This document shows positions 6,171 to 13,409 of a stretch of DNA of 16,587 bases, in pieces (the first letter of the stretch is position 1; each line of letters starts with the position of its first letter). Under the pieces are notes generated by a model. The model did not search any database. It was not told the origin of the DNA and saw nothing but the letters and a program-made list of their open reading frames with translations. The position numbers and the translations under genes are program-made. The stretch comes from JBMOPD01 sp049323615 (GTDB taxonomy: Bacteria; Bacillota; Desulfotomaculia; Desulfotomaculales; Desulfocucumaceae): contig JBMOPD010000005.1 of assembly GCA_049323615.1 (NCBI GenBank), positions 1 through 16,587 of the forward strand, written 5' to 3'.

Positions 6171-8126
6171 TCAGTTTATATTTATGTTATATTTGTATAT
6201 TTTTCGGTAGAGGGTGCTGCGCGCGATTCCCAGCTCGCCGGCGGCCCGGGAGATATTGCCGTTATGCAGGGCCAGTATGTTTTTGATCATTTCCTGCTCG
6301 TAAAGCTCCATTGACAAAAAGGATCCTTTTGATTCGGCCAGCTTGAGGTCGGAAGGCAGGTCAGCCAGCGCAAGGGTGGGCCCCTGGCTTATATTTACCG
6401 CCCTTTCCAGGACGTTTTGCAATTCCCGGACATTGCCCGGCCAGGGGTAATTTTTTAAGGTTTCAATGACTTCCCGGTCTATGTTTACCAGCCGCTCTTT
6501 ATTCAATTTTAAACGCAGCTGTTCAAAAAAATGTTCTATCAATAAAGTGATGTCCTCTTTTCTTTCCCGCAGGGGCACCATATCAATCCTGACCACGTTG
6601 AGGCGGTAATACAGGTCCTGCCGGAAATTGCCCTTGGTCACTTCGACCTGCAGGTCCTTGTTGGTTGCCGCGATTATACGCACATCCACCGGAATGAGGT
6701 CATTGCCGCCTATCCTGGTGATGGTCTTCTGTTCAAGCACCCGCAGCAGTATAATTTGCAGCTGCAGCGGCATTTCACCGATTTCATCAAGGAAAATGGT
6801 TCCTCCGTTGGCCAGTTCAAATTTTCCGGGCTTGCCCCCCCGCCTGGCGCCCGTAAAGGCGCCCTCCGAGTAACCGAAAAGCTCGCTGGTAATCAGTTCC
6901 CGGGGAATGGCCCCGCAGTTTATGGCCACAAAGGGGCCGTTCCCCCGCATACTCCCGTTGTGAATGGCCTGGGCAAACATGTCCTTGCCGGTGCCGCTTT
7001 CTCCCAGCAGCAATACGTTGGAGGTACTGCCGGATATGGCCTTGGCCAGTCTTACGGTATTCAGAAACTTTTCGTTCCGGCCGACTATGTCGGCGAAGGT
7101 AAACTTGGCCTCGGACCCCGACATGTGCTGGACAAGCTTGCGGGCCCTGGCGATCTCATTGAATAAAACAACTGTCCCCTCGTTTTTGTTGTTTGTGCAT
7201 ATGGGCCGGGAAGTGAGCAGGCAGGTTGTTTTTCCGGCGCCGTTAAATATATTTACCTCCTGGTCGGTAACATACCTCTGGCCGGTGATTATTTTAAGGA
7301 CGGCCTTATTTTTTTCACCCAAAAACAGATCAATGGGCCTATTGACGATTTCCTCCGGCGGCCTGGAAAAGATACCGGCGGCGGCCTTGTTTACGTGCGA
7401 AACCAGGCCTTTCGGGTCGACGGCCAGCAGGCCCTCGCTGATGGATTCAATGATGGTGTTTTTATAATTATTGGCCACCTCCGCGCTTTCCCGGGCCCTC
7501 CTGGCCAGGATCTGGTTTTCAATGGCGTACACCGCGGCCGCCACCATGCCCAGGGTGTGCGAGTGAACCTTTTCAAAGGTTCCCGTCATGTCCAGGACAC
7601 CGATTATATTGCCCGCCGGGTCCCGGATAGGGGCCGAAGAGCATGTCCACTGCTGGGAAACCAGGCAAAAATGCTCGCTGCCAAAGATTTGTATGGGCTC
7701 GCCGGTCTTTAAAACAGTGCCGATGGCGTTTGTGCCGGCGGTTTCCTCGCTCCAGTCGGCCCCCGGGATAAAATTCCCCTTTTCCACGGACTCTTTAACC
7801 CAGGGATCGCCGATAACTTTTAGCAGCGTTCCGCTGCTGTCGGCCAGGACCACAATAAAGCCTGATTTTTCAACAAACCTGTAAAGGCTGTCCATCACCG
7901 GCAGGCTGATATCAATCAATTCTTTTTGCGCCATTTCTCTGGCCAGCAATTCATCATCACTCAATACCACCGGAATTTTCCTTAAAAATGGATTTACTTT
8001 ATTCTGCAGGCACCTCTTCCAGGATTCCCGGATAACGGGTCTCAGCGACTCAATTTCCTCAATATTGCCATTGGCCACTTTTTTCCAGGTATCCTTTAAT
8101 TGCTCTTGAGACAGATTTTCTCCCAC
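6171..8126 (-). CDS. Sigma-54-dependent transcriptional activator (GAF-PAS-AAA+-Fis HTH, AcoR/DhaR-like)
   Basis: A 651-residue bacterial enhancer-binding protein that remodels sigma-54 RNA polymerase using ATP. The N-terminal part (about 25-205) has the arrangement of AcoR/DhaR-type activators, with RESWKRC at 33-39 and a GAF-like sensor including EETAGTNAIGT at 127-137. A PAS-like segment covers about 221-330. The AAA+ domain shows Walker A GESGTGKD at 375-382, the sigma-54 contact loop GAFTGA at 422-427, Walker B GGTIFLDEIGEM at 441-452 and WPGNVRELQN at 562-571. The C-terminus (about 605-645) is a Fis-type helix-turn-helix (NISRAAGELGIARSTLYRK). There is no receiver domain, so it probably senses a small ligand directly. 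The GTG start at 8124-8126 follows CGGAGGA. It lies between two sigma-54 promoters (5925-5940 and 9227-9242) and is the obvious candidate to drive both; its ligand is probably the operon substrate. Confidence 0.93.
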   Translation of the reverse strand: MGENLSQEQLKDTWKKVANGNIEEIESLRPVIRESWKRCLQNKVNPFLRKIPVVLSDDELLAREMAQKELIDISLPVMDSLYRFVEKSGFIVVLADSSGTLLKVIGDPWVKESVEKGNFIPGADWSEETAGTNAIGTVLKTGEPIQIFGSEHFCLVSQQWTCSSAPIRDPAGNIIGVLDMTGTFEKVHSHTLGMVAAAVYAIENQILARRARESAEVANNYKNTIIESISEGLLAVDPKGLVSHVNKAAAGIFSRPPEEIVNRPIDLFLGEKNKAVLKIITGQRYVTDQEVNIFNGAGKTTCLLTSRPICTNNKNEGTVVLFNEIARARKLVQHMSGSEAKFTFADIVGRNEKFLNTVRLAKAISGSTSNVLLLGESGTGKDMFAQAIHNGSMRGNGPFVAINCGAIPRELITSELFGYSEGAFTGARRGGKPGKFELANGGTIFLDEIGEMPLQLQIILLRVLEQKTITRIGGNDLIPVDVRIIAATNKDLQVEVTKGNFRQDLYYRLNVVRIDMVPLRERKEDITLLIEHFFEQLRLKLNKERLVNIDREVIETLKNYPWPGNVRELQNVLERAVNISQGPTLALADLPSDLKLAESKGSFLSMELYEQEMIKNILALHNGNISRAAGELGIARSTLYRKIYKYNININ

Positions 8127-8188
8127 GCTTATTCCTCCGTTTTGCAGTATAAAGAGAAATATTATATCTAATCTAGTAAATATTAATT

Positions 8189-8197
8189 ATTATAGCA
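8189..8197 (-). promoter_or_regulatory. Extended -10 promoter of the activator gene
   Basis: On the minus strand TGCTATAAT is a perfect extended -10 element. No good -35 box lies 17 bp upstream. Transcription would start about 55 bases before the GTG of the activator, in a very AT-rich stretch. This is a housekeeping-sigma promoter, consistent with constitutive low expression of the regulator. Confidence 0.55.
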
Positions 8198-8283
8198 TAT
8201 TTTTAATTTACCCTTTATTACGTTTATTCAGATAATTGTCTCTGTGGCTAGATTAAATTTTTGCGGCCGGGAGGTCTGGAAAC

Positions 8284-8318
8284 AAAAAAAGGGTGACGCA
8301 CGCCCCCGACCTTCACCC
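8284..8318 (-). terminator. Intrinsic terminator after the chemoreceptor-like gene
   Basis: Read on the minus strand, GGGTGA (8313-8318) pairs with TCACCC (8291-8296) across a GC-rich 16-base loop and is followed by seven T (8290-8284). It lies 24 bp after the stop of the chemoreceptor-like gene and separates it from the activator's promoter. Confidence 0.68.
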
Positions 8319-8341
8319 CGGTTTAATTTTATAAATGACCG

Positions 8342-9184
8342 TTATTTAAGGAGTTCTTCAGACAGTTTGTTGAGACCGGCCACCATTTCCTCTATTTTTT
8401 TAATGATCCCGGAAATTCCTTCGGCAGCGGTGGTCTGCTCCATGGACACATCCTTAACCTGATCCACCTGGATTAAAAATTCCCCTGTCGATTTTTTTAT
8501 CTTATCTATTTTTTGCTCAATGTCCTTTAATGAAGTCTTTGTCTTGGTGGCCAGTTTTCTTACCTCTTCGGCCACCACCTGGAATCCCCGCCCGTGTTCG
8601 CCGGCCCTGGCCGCTTCAATGGCCGCATTCAGGCCCAGCAGGTGGATCTGGCCCGACACTTCATTAATCAGTTCCAAAACGGTGTCCATGCCTTCCAGTT
8701 CCAGCCTGATACTTTCCCCGTTAACGGCCAGTTGCTGGGAAGTGGCGGCCAGTTGCTGGGACGCCCCGGCCAAACCGGTGGCCGAACTGTACAGGGGAGT
8801 GACCGCCTCCTCCAGGTTGGCGGCCATTTTCTTGATGTTTTCCTGGTTGGTTATTGGTACGGCGTAAGTCATTGAACCCAACAAAACACCATCATGATCC
8901 TCTATCGGAACAGCCATGCCCAGGTAAGGGATGCCGAAGACTTCCTCCCCTACCTTAACAACTATTCTCTTTCTCTGCGTCAAGGCAGTATGGGCCAGGC
9001 CGCCGGGCTTGATTTTATCTCCCGGCTTTGGTCCGATGACCAGGTTGTCGCCGTCGGCATAAAATATGTAGCTGTCCAGGTCGGTAACCGCCATGGCCGC
9101 TTCAGGCCCCAAAAGCATTTTGTAAAAAGGCGCGGCGTCGAGAATGGACTGAAAAAGTCCAGCCCCCTTCCTTGCTGTTTCCAT
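8342..9184 (-). CDS. Soluble methyl-accepting chemotaxis-type sensory protein
   Basis: A 280-residue protein with a chemoreceptor signalling domain but no membrane segment. Residues 1-112 form a small sensor region (VTDLDSYIFYADGD at 33-46 and VGEEVFGIPYLGMAVPIED at 78-96) that looks like a PAS/Cache-type fold; its ligand is unknown. Residues 115-280 are mostly helical, with the conserved hairpin tip at 181-212 (LGLNAAIEAARAGEHGRGF, then VVAEEVRKLA) that contacts CheA/CheW in chemoreceptors. The domain is short, so the usual adaptation helices look truncated. ATG at 9182-9184 follows CTGGAGGCG. It has its own sigma-54-type promoter at 9227-9242 and a terminator at 8284-8318, so it is monocistronic. 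Co-regulation with the catabolic operon would make it a cytoplasmic sensor for the same substrate or for metabolic state; that link is inferred. Confidence 0.88.
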   Translation of the reverse strand: METARKGAGLFQSILDAAPFYKMLLGPEAAMAVTDLDSYIFYADGDNLVIGPKPGDKIKPGGLAHTALTQRKRIVVKVGEEVFGIPYLGMAVPIEDHDGVLLGSMTYAVPITNQENIKKMAANLEEAVTPLYSSATGLAGASQQLAATSQQLAVNGESIRLELEGMDTVLELINEVSGQIHLLGLNAAIEAARAGEHGRGFQVVAEEVRKLATKTKTSLKDIEQKIDKIKKSTGEFLIQVDQVKDVSMEQTTAAEGISGIIKKIEEMVAGLNKLSEELLK

Positions 9185-9226
9185 TTTTCGCCTCCAGGTT
9201 AAAATATAACAATGGGGCCTGTATTT

Positions 9227-9242
9227 TGCAATTTTTATGCCT
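9227..9242 (-). promoter_or_regulatory. Sigma-54 (-24/-12) promoter of the chemoreceptor-like gene
   Basis: On the minus strand AGGCATAAAAATTGCA has the GG-N10-GC spacing of sigma-54 promoters and differs from the operon promoter at 5925-5940 in only three of sixteen positions. The start of transcription would be near 9216, about 31 bases before the ATG. Confidence 0.72.
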
Positions 9243-9274
9243 ATTATTTTGCTTATTCTGAAAAGCTTCAGGGT

Positions 9275-9295
9275 CAGAATACAGAATCCAGAATA
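9275..9295 (+). repeat. Three tandem heptamers CAGAATM
   Basis: CAGAATA, CAGAATC and CAGAATA follow one another without gaps at 9275-9281, 9282-9288 and 9289-9295, in non-coding DNA just upstream of the second sigma-54 promoter. They look like a short heptanucleotide repeat element and have no function I can read. Confidence 0.7.
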
Positions 9296-9376
9296 AAAAC
9301 AACCAATAAGCCGGTATTTTCACTGTTTAGTGGTGCCGTAATTTTTTTTTTGACAGAGAGTTTTTTTCCGGTGATT

Positions 9377-9399
9377 CTCTGTGTTCTCTGTCCTCTGTG
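9377..9399 (+). repeat. Heptamer repeats CTCTGTG
   Basis: CTCTGTG at 9377-9383, CTCTGTC at 9386-9392 and CTCTGTG at 9393-9399 form a second, different heptamer array in the same intergenic region. The middle unit has one mismatch, and the first two are separated by two bases. Confidence 0.6.
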
Positions 9400-9434
9400 G
9401 TTTAAAAAATTATTGCCGCTTTTTATGTGTATCA

Positions 9435-9444
9435 TGTTGCTACA
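9435..9444. promoter_or_regulatory. Possible upstream activator site TGTTGCTACA
   Basis: TGTTGCTACA differs in one base from the core TGTTGCAACA of the palindrome at 6063-6072. It lies about 220 bp upstream of the predicted start of the chemoreceptor-like gene, within reach of an enhancer. It also overlaps the stop codon of the chemoreceptor remnant, so coding origin is an alternative explanation. Confidence 0.4.
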
Positions 9445-9622
9445 TTTCGGTCAGTTTATGAATCTCTTCGGCGACGATTCCAAACCCGCGCCCGTATACC
9501 CCGGCATGGGCGGTTTCAATTGATGCGTTCAAACCTACCAGGTTTAATTGATCGGTGATCTGTTTTATTAACCCCAGAATTTGATCGCTTTCAGCTACTT
9601 TTGACTCTAAAAAAGCAGTTTT
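9440..9622 (-). pseudogene. Remnant of a chemoreceptor (MCP) signalling domain
   Basis: The minus strand reads 60 open codons between a TAG at 9623-9625 and a TAG at 9440-9442. They include ITDQLNLVGLNASIETAHAG and YGRGFGIVAEEIHKL, clearly the hairpin tip of a methyl-accepting chemotaxis protein. The intact neighbour at 8342-9184 has LGLNAAIEAARAGEHGRGF and VVAEEVRKLA at the equivalent place. The remnant has no start codon near its upstream end, lacks the sensor domain and both flanking helices, and carries substitutions at normally fixed positions (Arg to His and Glu to Val in the AARAGE segment). It abuts the thiD stop with 26 bp between. It is best read as a decayed, truncated gene; no frame-shifted continuation was found on either side. 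Confidence 0.8.
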
Positions 9623-9648
9623 CTAATTGATGTGTTCCCCTTCAGACG

Positions 9649-10521
9649 TTATTTGACGAATCCCTGTAAGCAGTTTAGGGGCCTTTGCTGGCAGACAACC
9701 CCCTTTCCATGGCCCACCGTCAGGGGGCGGGCGATGCCCCTGCGCACCCACCGGGTGGACCGCTTGGCCGCCTCTGCCGGCGGCATGCCCCTGGCCAGAA
9801 AGGAGGCCAGGGCGGAAGCCAGGGTGCACCCGGTTCCGTGCAGATCTGCTTCCGGAACGCGCCGGGCCTTCAGCCACAGGCTTTTTTCGCGGCTGCATAA
9901 AAGGTCGGCAATTTCACCCTGGCCGGGAAGGTGCCCGCCTTTAAGCAGGACCCACTGCACCCCCGATGCCAGGATGGCTGCCGCCGCCCGCTTCATGCCT
10001 GCGGCATCCGGAATTTTTATCCCGGTCAGGGCCTCGGCTTCGGGTACATTGGGGGTGACCACGGCGGCCAGGGGTAAAAGCTCCTTAAAAAAAGCTTCCA
10101 TCCCGCCGGAGGTCAGGAGGCTCACCCCCGTCCCGGAGTGGAGAACCGGGTCCACCACCAGGGCGGGAAACCGGACCGCTTGTGATACATCGGTATTTTC
10201 ACGGCGGTATACCTCGACATACCTGCCCCACAGGCGGGCCAGGCCCCTGATGATGCCGGCGCTCTGCAGCATTCCGGTCTTAACCACGGCGGGCCGGAGG
10301 TCCCACAGGACGTCTTCAACCTGGGCCAGGACCCAGTTCGGGGGGAGGGGAAAAACTTCGATTACCTCCCTGGTGGTCTGCCGGGTCAGGGCGGTAACCG
10401 CCGCCGCCCCGTAGACGCCAATCTGCGCCATTACCTTTAAATCGGCCTGGATGCCGGCGCCGCCGCCGGGGTCCGAACCCCCTATGGCCAGGACCCTGGG
10501 TATTCCATCCACAAATTTCAT
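9649..10521 (-). CDS. thiD: Hydroxymethylpyrimidine / phosphomethylpyrimidine kinase ThiD
   Basis: A 290-residue ribokinase-fold enzyme that phosphorylates HMP and then HMP-phosphate to HMP-pyrophosphate, the pyrimidine substrate of ThiE. Motifs are AIGGSDPGGGAGIQADLK at 12-29 (substrate/phosphate binding), KTGML at 81-85, VVDPVLHSGTG at 122-132, TPNVPEAEALTG at 156-167 and the anion-hole/catalytic HGTGC at 228-232. It is slightly longer than most ThiD proteins because of a charged insertion at about 103-117 (EVYRRENTDVSQAVR). ATG at 10519-10521 has a weak GGAAACGGGG site. It is the last gene of the thiamine operon, 45 bp after thiL. I see no clear terminator after its stop; the next sequence downstream is the chemoreceptor remnant. 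Confidence 0.95.
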   Translation of the reverse strand: MKFVDGIPRVLAIGGSDPGGGAGIQADLKVMAQIGVYGAAAVTALTRQTTREVIEVFPLPPNWVLAQVEDVLWDLRPAVVKTGMLQSAGIIRGLARLWGRYVEVYRRENTDVSQAVRFPALVVDPVLHSGTGVSLLTSGGMEAFFKELLPLAAVVTPNVPEAEALTGIKIPDAAGMKRAAAAILASGVQWVLLKGGHLPGQGEIADLLCSREKSLWLKARRVPEADLHGTGCTLASALASFLARGMPPAEAAKRSTRWVRRGIARPLTVGHGKGVVCQQRPLNCLQGFVK

Positions 10522-10566
10522 CCCCGTTTCCGTGCTGGCAGGTGTTAAATTGCCAGCGCCATTAAA

Positions 10567-11670
10567 TTATGTAAAGTGATTATACCCTTTCTGGGGAAGG
10601 GGTATGGTTCTTCCGCCCAGTTCATCAGGTTCAACGGCCAGTACTCCCCCTTCGGCGCCGGTCAGTACGCCGATGACCGTAACCGGGGTGCCCGTCACCT
10701 CTTGAATGTGTTTGATAAGAGAGGGAGCTGTGTCTGGAGAGGCTGTGAAAAGCAGTTCGTAATCCTCACCTCCGTAAAGGGCCCAGTGGGTGGCCTCCTG
10801 TCCGATTACCGGGGCCAGTTTCTTCGCCTGGCGGCTCACCGGCAGAGAGGCCAGGTCCAGCCAGGCTCCGCAACCGGAGTTCCGGCAGATATGGTGGACC
10901 TCGCTGGCCACCCCGTCGCTGACGTCGATCATGGCGGTGACGCCTCCGTGACCGGCCAGGGCCCGGGCTTCTTCCACCCGCGGCACCGGGTCGAGGTGGC
11001 GGGACAGGAGGTATTCGGTTTCCTCATGCAGCCCGGCGGCCCGGCCGGCGCCGGGATTAAGCAGCGCTTGCAGCCCGGCGGCCGAATCGCCCACCGTTCC
11101 GGTGACCATGATTAAATCACCGGCCCGGCCCCCGCCGCGGCTAATCGGTGAACGGGAGGTAATGCCCAGCAGGGCCACGCTGATCACCCATTTTTCGGAT
11201 CGCACCGTGTCCCCGCCGGCCAGCACCACGCCAAACCGGGCGGCCATCTCCCCCATCCCGGCATACAGTTCTTCAGCCTCTTCCACCGCCGCCCGGGGCG
11301 GCGCCCCGATGGACAGAAAGACCCAGCCCGGCACACCGCCCATGGCCGCAATATCGCTGATATTGGCGGCCAGCGCCTTTCGCCCCAAAACCCGGGCGCG
11401 GGAGAAATCCCACAGGAAATGAACCCCTTCCACCAGCATGTCCGCCGTAGTAAGCAGGGTTTTCCCGGCCGGGAGGTCGATGGCGGCCGCGTCGTCGCCA
11501 ATGCCCAGCCGCAGGCAGGACTTCACCAGGTTGCCCCAGTCCGGACGTCCGCCGTCCGGCCCGGAGGCAGTCAATAGCGGTCCGCCACGCCCCCGGGCCC
11601 CTTCCCAGGCCCGGACCAGGCGGTCAATAAGGCCGAATTCCCCCACATCCCCCAGCGGTGTTGTCTTCAA
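10567..11670 (-). CDS. thiL: Thiamine-monophosphate kinase ThiL
   Basis: A 367-residue enzyme of the PurM/ThiL fold that phosphorylates thiamine monophosphate to the active cofactor TPP. Motifs are GEFGLIDRL at 10-18, the Mg/ATP site GIGDDAAAI at 56-64, TTADMLVEGVHF at 74-85, KALAANISDIAAMGG at 98-112, GGDTVRS at 152-158 and, further on, DVSDGV and YGGEDYELLF. The open frame runs far upstream into thiE in another frame, so the start must be chosen: TTG at 11668-11670 (giving MKTTPLGDVGEF) lies eight bases after AGGAGG and only 14 bases after the thiE stop. An insertion of about 25-30 residues (21-52) between GLIDRL and GIGDD, Gly/Arg-rich at its start, makes it longer than the usual 320-340 residues. 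Confidence 0.93.
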   Translation of the reverse strand: MKTTPLGDVGEFGLIDRLVRAWEGARGRGGPLLTASGPDGGRPDWGNLVKSCLRLGIGDDAAAIDLPAGKTLLTTADMLVEGVHFLWDFSRARVLGRKALAANISDIAAMGGVPGWVFLSIGAPPRAAVEEAEELYAGMGEMAARFGVVLAGGDTVRSEKWVISVALLGITSRSPISRGGGRAGDLIMVTGTVGDSAAGLQALLNPGAGRAAGLHEETEYLLSRHLDPVPRVEEARALAGHGGVTAMIDVSDGVASEVHHICRNSGCGAWLDLASLPVSRQAKKLAPVIGQEATHWALYGGEDYELLFTASPDTAPSLIKHIQEVTGTPVTVIGVLTGAEGGVLAVEPDELGGRTIPLPQKGYNHFT

Positions 11671-11684
11671 GACAATCTCCTCCT

Positions 11685-12341
11685 CTAGCGGTAAATGCCG
11701 TCCACTTTCCGGGCCAGGTCCCGGGCCGCTTTTTCCGGATCTGCGGCGGCCATAATGGCCGAAACCACGGCCACTCCCCGGGCGCCGGCGGCTATCACGG
11801 CGGTTGCATTGCCCTGATGCAGTCCGCCAATACCGATAACCGGCACCGATACCGCCCGGCAGATCCCGGCCAGTCCATCCAGACCCAAGGCCGGCGCCTC
11901 GGCCTTGGTGGGCGTGGAAAAAACCGCACTGGCCCCGATGTAGTCGGCCCCCTGGGCCCCGGCTTCCACCGCCTCCGGAACGCTGGAGGCTGAAACTCCG
12001 ATGACTGTACCGGGGCCCAGGATTTTCCGGGCCGCGTCCGGGGGCATGTCCTCCCGGCCCAGGTGCACCCCGGGCGCGCCGACGGCCAGCGCCACGTCCA
12101 CCCGGTCGTTGACCACAAACAGGGCGCCGTACTTTCGGCACAGCGCGTTGACGGCCGCCGCCTCCTCAATCATCAGCCGGGTTCCGGACTTTTTTTCCCG
12201 GTACTGAACCACATTGACGCCTCCCCGCAGGGCCGCTTCAACAATGGATAACAGTGACCGGCCGGCGCACATGCCCCGGTCGGTGACCAGGTACGTCCAG
12301 GGCAGCCCGGCCTTCCAGTATGCTTTCCGGTCAAAATTCAT
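11685..12341 (-). CDS. thiE: Thiamine-phosphate synthase ThiE
   Basis: A 218-residue TIM-barrel enzyme that joins HMP-pyrophosphate and thiazole phosphate to give thiamine monophosphate. Signature segments are YLVTDR at 17-22, QYREK at 46-50, NDR at 78-80, GVHLGRED at 91-98, GVSASS at 115-120, GASAVFSTPTK at 136-146 (the pyrophosphate loop), GIGG at 170-173 and VVSAI at 192-196. Length is normal. ATG at 12339-12341 is preceded by GGTGG. It starts 47 bp after thiM and ends 14 bp before the thiL start, whose ribosome binding site overlaps the thiE stop codon. Confidence 0.95.
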   Translation of the reverse strand: MNFDRKAYWKAGLPWTYLVTDRGMCAGRSLLSIVEAALRGGVNVVQYREKKSGTRLMIEEAAAVNALCRKYGALFVVNDRVDVALAVGAPGVHLGREDMPPDAARKILGPGTVIGVSASSVPEAVEAGAQGADYIGASAVFSTPTKAEAPALGLDGLAGICRAVSVPVIGIGGLHQGNATAVIAAGARGVAVVSAIMAAADPEKAARDLARKVDGIYR

Positions 12342-12388
12342 GGTTCCACCATCCCGGTAATTTTCATTTTCCTCCCGGCGCCCCCCAA

Positions 12389-13246
12389 TTATTCCGCACC
12401 GCCGTCGGGAACCGCTTCCACCCTGGCCAGCCGGGCGGCCTTCTCACCGGGCAGGCTGTAGACGGCATCGAACAGGGCGTTCTTAAAGGCCATGGGCCCC
12501 GTGGGCGGCGCCGGCGCCGGCGCGCCAGGATCCGGGGGGGCCTTTCCGGCGGCAATTTCGCCGGCCGCCCCATAGAAGGCCAGGGCCGATGCCGCTGCGG
12601 TCAAGTAGTCTTCCTCCACGGCGCAGAAGCAGGCTACCACCGAAGAAGCCATGCAGCCGGTACCGGTTATCCGGCTCAGCCAGGCGTCCCCGTTGGCAAT
12701 CCGGTACGTCCGCCGGCCGTCGGAAACATAGTCCAGCACGCCGGTGACGGCGGCCACCAGGTTGAACCGGCGGGCCAGGGCCCGGGCGGCTGCAAACCCG
12801 TCGCCGCTCACCGCATCGACGCCTTTCACCCGGGCGTCCTGGCCGGCCAGCACCGCGGCCTCCGAGGCGTTGGCCCGCACCACGGACACTTTGACTTCCT
12901 GCAATATACGCAGGCAGGAATCGGTGCGCAGGCGGGTGGCGCCGGCCCCCACCGGGTCCAGGACCACCGGCGCGCCGGCCTCGTTGGCGGCCCTGCCGGC
13001 GGTGATCATGGCTTCGATCCAATCGGTTGTAAGGGTGCCGATGTTTAAAACCAGGGCCCCCGAGACAGCCGCCAGTTCGGCCACCTCCTCCGGCGCGTGG
13101 GCCATTACCGGGGACCCCCCGGCGGCCAGCACCATGTTGGCGCAGTCGTTCATGACCACGTAATTGGTTAAATGGTGGATTAGCGGGCGCCGCTCCCGCA
13201 GCGCCGCCACTTTTTCGGTCAGGCAGCGGACAACTGTCTTTTCCAA
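12389..13246 (-). CDS. thiM: Hydroxyethylthiazole kinase ThiM
   Basis: A 285-residue salvage enzyme that phosphorylates 4-methyl-5-hydroxyethylthiazole, supplying ThiE. Motifs are HHLTNYVVMNDCANMVLAAG at 24-43, GGSPVM at 43-48, LNIGTL at 67-72, VVLDPVGAG at 94-102 and ITGTGCMASS at 193-202 with the conserved Cys198. The reading frame is open for 37 more codons upstream, but TTG at 13244-13246 (MEKTVVRCL) sits seven bases after GGAGGT, while the upstream ATG has no ribosome site and would add a non-family extension. A proline/alanine-rich insertion at 236-249 (APPDPGAPAPAPPT) before the last helix is unusual. The gene follows thiC after a 163-bp spacer. Confidence 0.94.
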   Translation of the reverse strand: MEKTVVRCLTEKVAALRERRPLIHHLTNYVVMNDCANMVLAAGGSPVMAHAPEEVAELAAVSGALVLNIGTLTTDWIEAMITAGRAANEAGAPVVLDPVGAGATRLRTDSCLRILQEVKVSVVRANASEAAVLAGQDARVKGVDAVSGDGFAAARALARRFNLVAAVTGVLDYVSDGRRTYRIANGDAWLSRITGTGCMASSVVACFCAVEEDYLTAAASALAFYGAAGEIAAGKAPPDPGAPAPAPPTGPMAFKNALFDAVYSLPGEKAARLARVEAVPDGGAE

Positions 13247-13409
13247 TGATATTACCTCCTGCCATGAGCTTATCCTTAAAAAGCTTCCGGGACAGAATAA
13301 CAGCTGGTTCAACCGTAGGATTGGGGAGCCCGGACTGAAAACCGCACCCCCGGCCACATATTTTCACTGTCAGTTGTACCGCACTTTGCGGTGTGGGAAT
13401 CTTCCGGCC
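13247..13409 (-). other. Non-coding thiC-thiM spacer with a small hairpin
   Basis: This 163-bp gap is the longest inside the thiamine operon. It contains a perfect 6-bp hairpin with a 3-base loop (ACCGCA at 13378-13383, TGCGGT at 13387-13392), 18 bp after the thiC stop, with no T-run behind it. It resembles an mRNA-stability or processing hairpin more than a terminator. No second TPP aptamer or promoter is recognisable here. Confidence 0.45.

Noticed and set aside
11671..12141. Long upstream extension of the thiL reading frame (524-residue ORF)
   Set aside because: It lies over thiE in another frame, is Gly/Arg-rich shadow sequence, and the ribosome site plus ThiL homology begin at the TTG at 11670.
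13247..13357. 37-residue N-terminal extension of ThiM
   Set aside because: The upstream ATG has no ribosome site and the extra residues do not resemble ThiM; the TTG at 13246 follows GGAGGT at good spacing.
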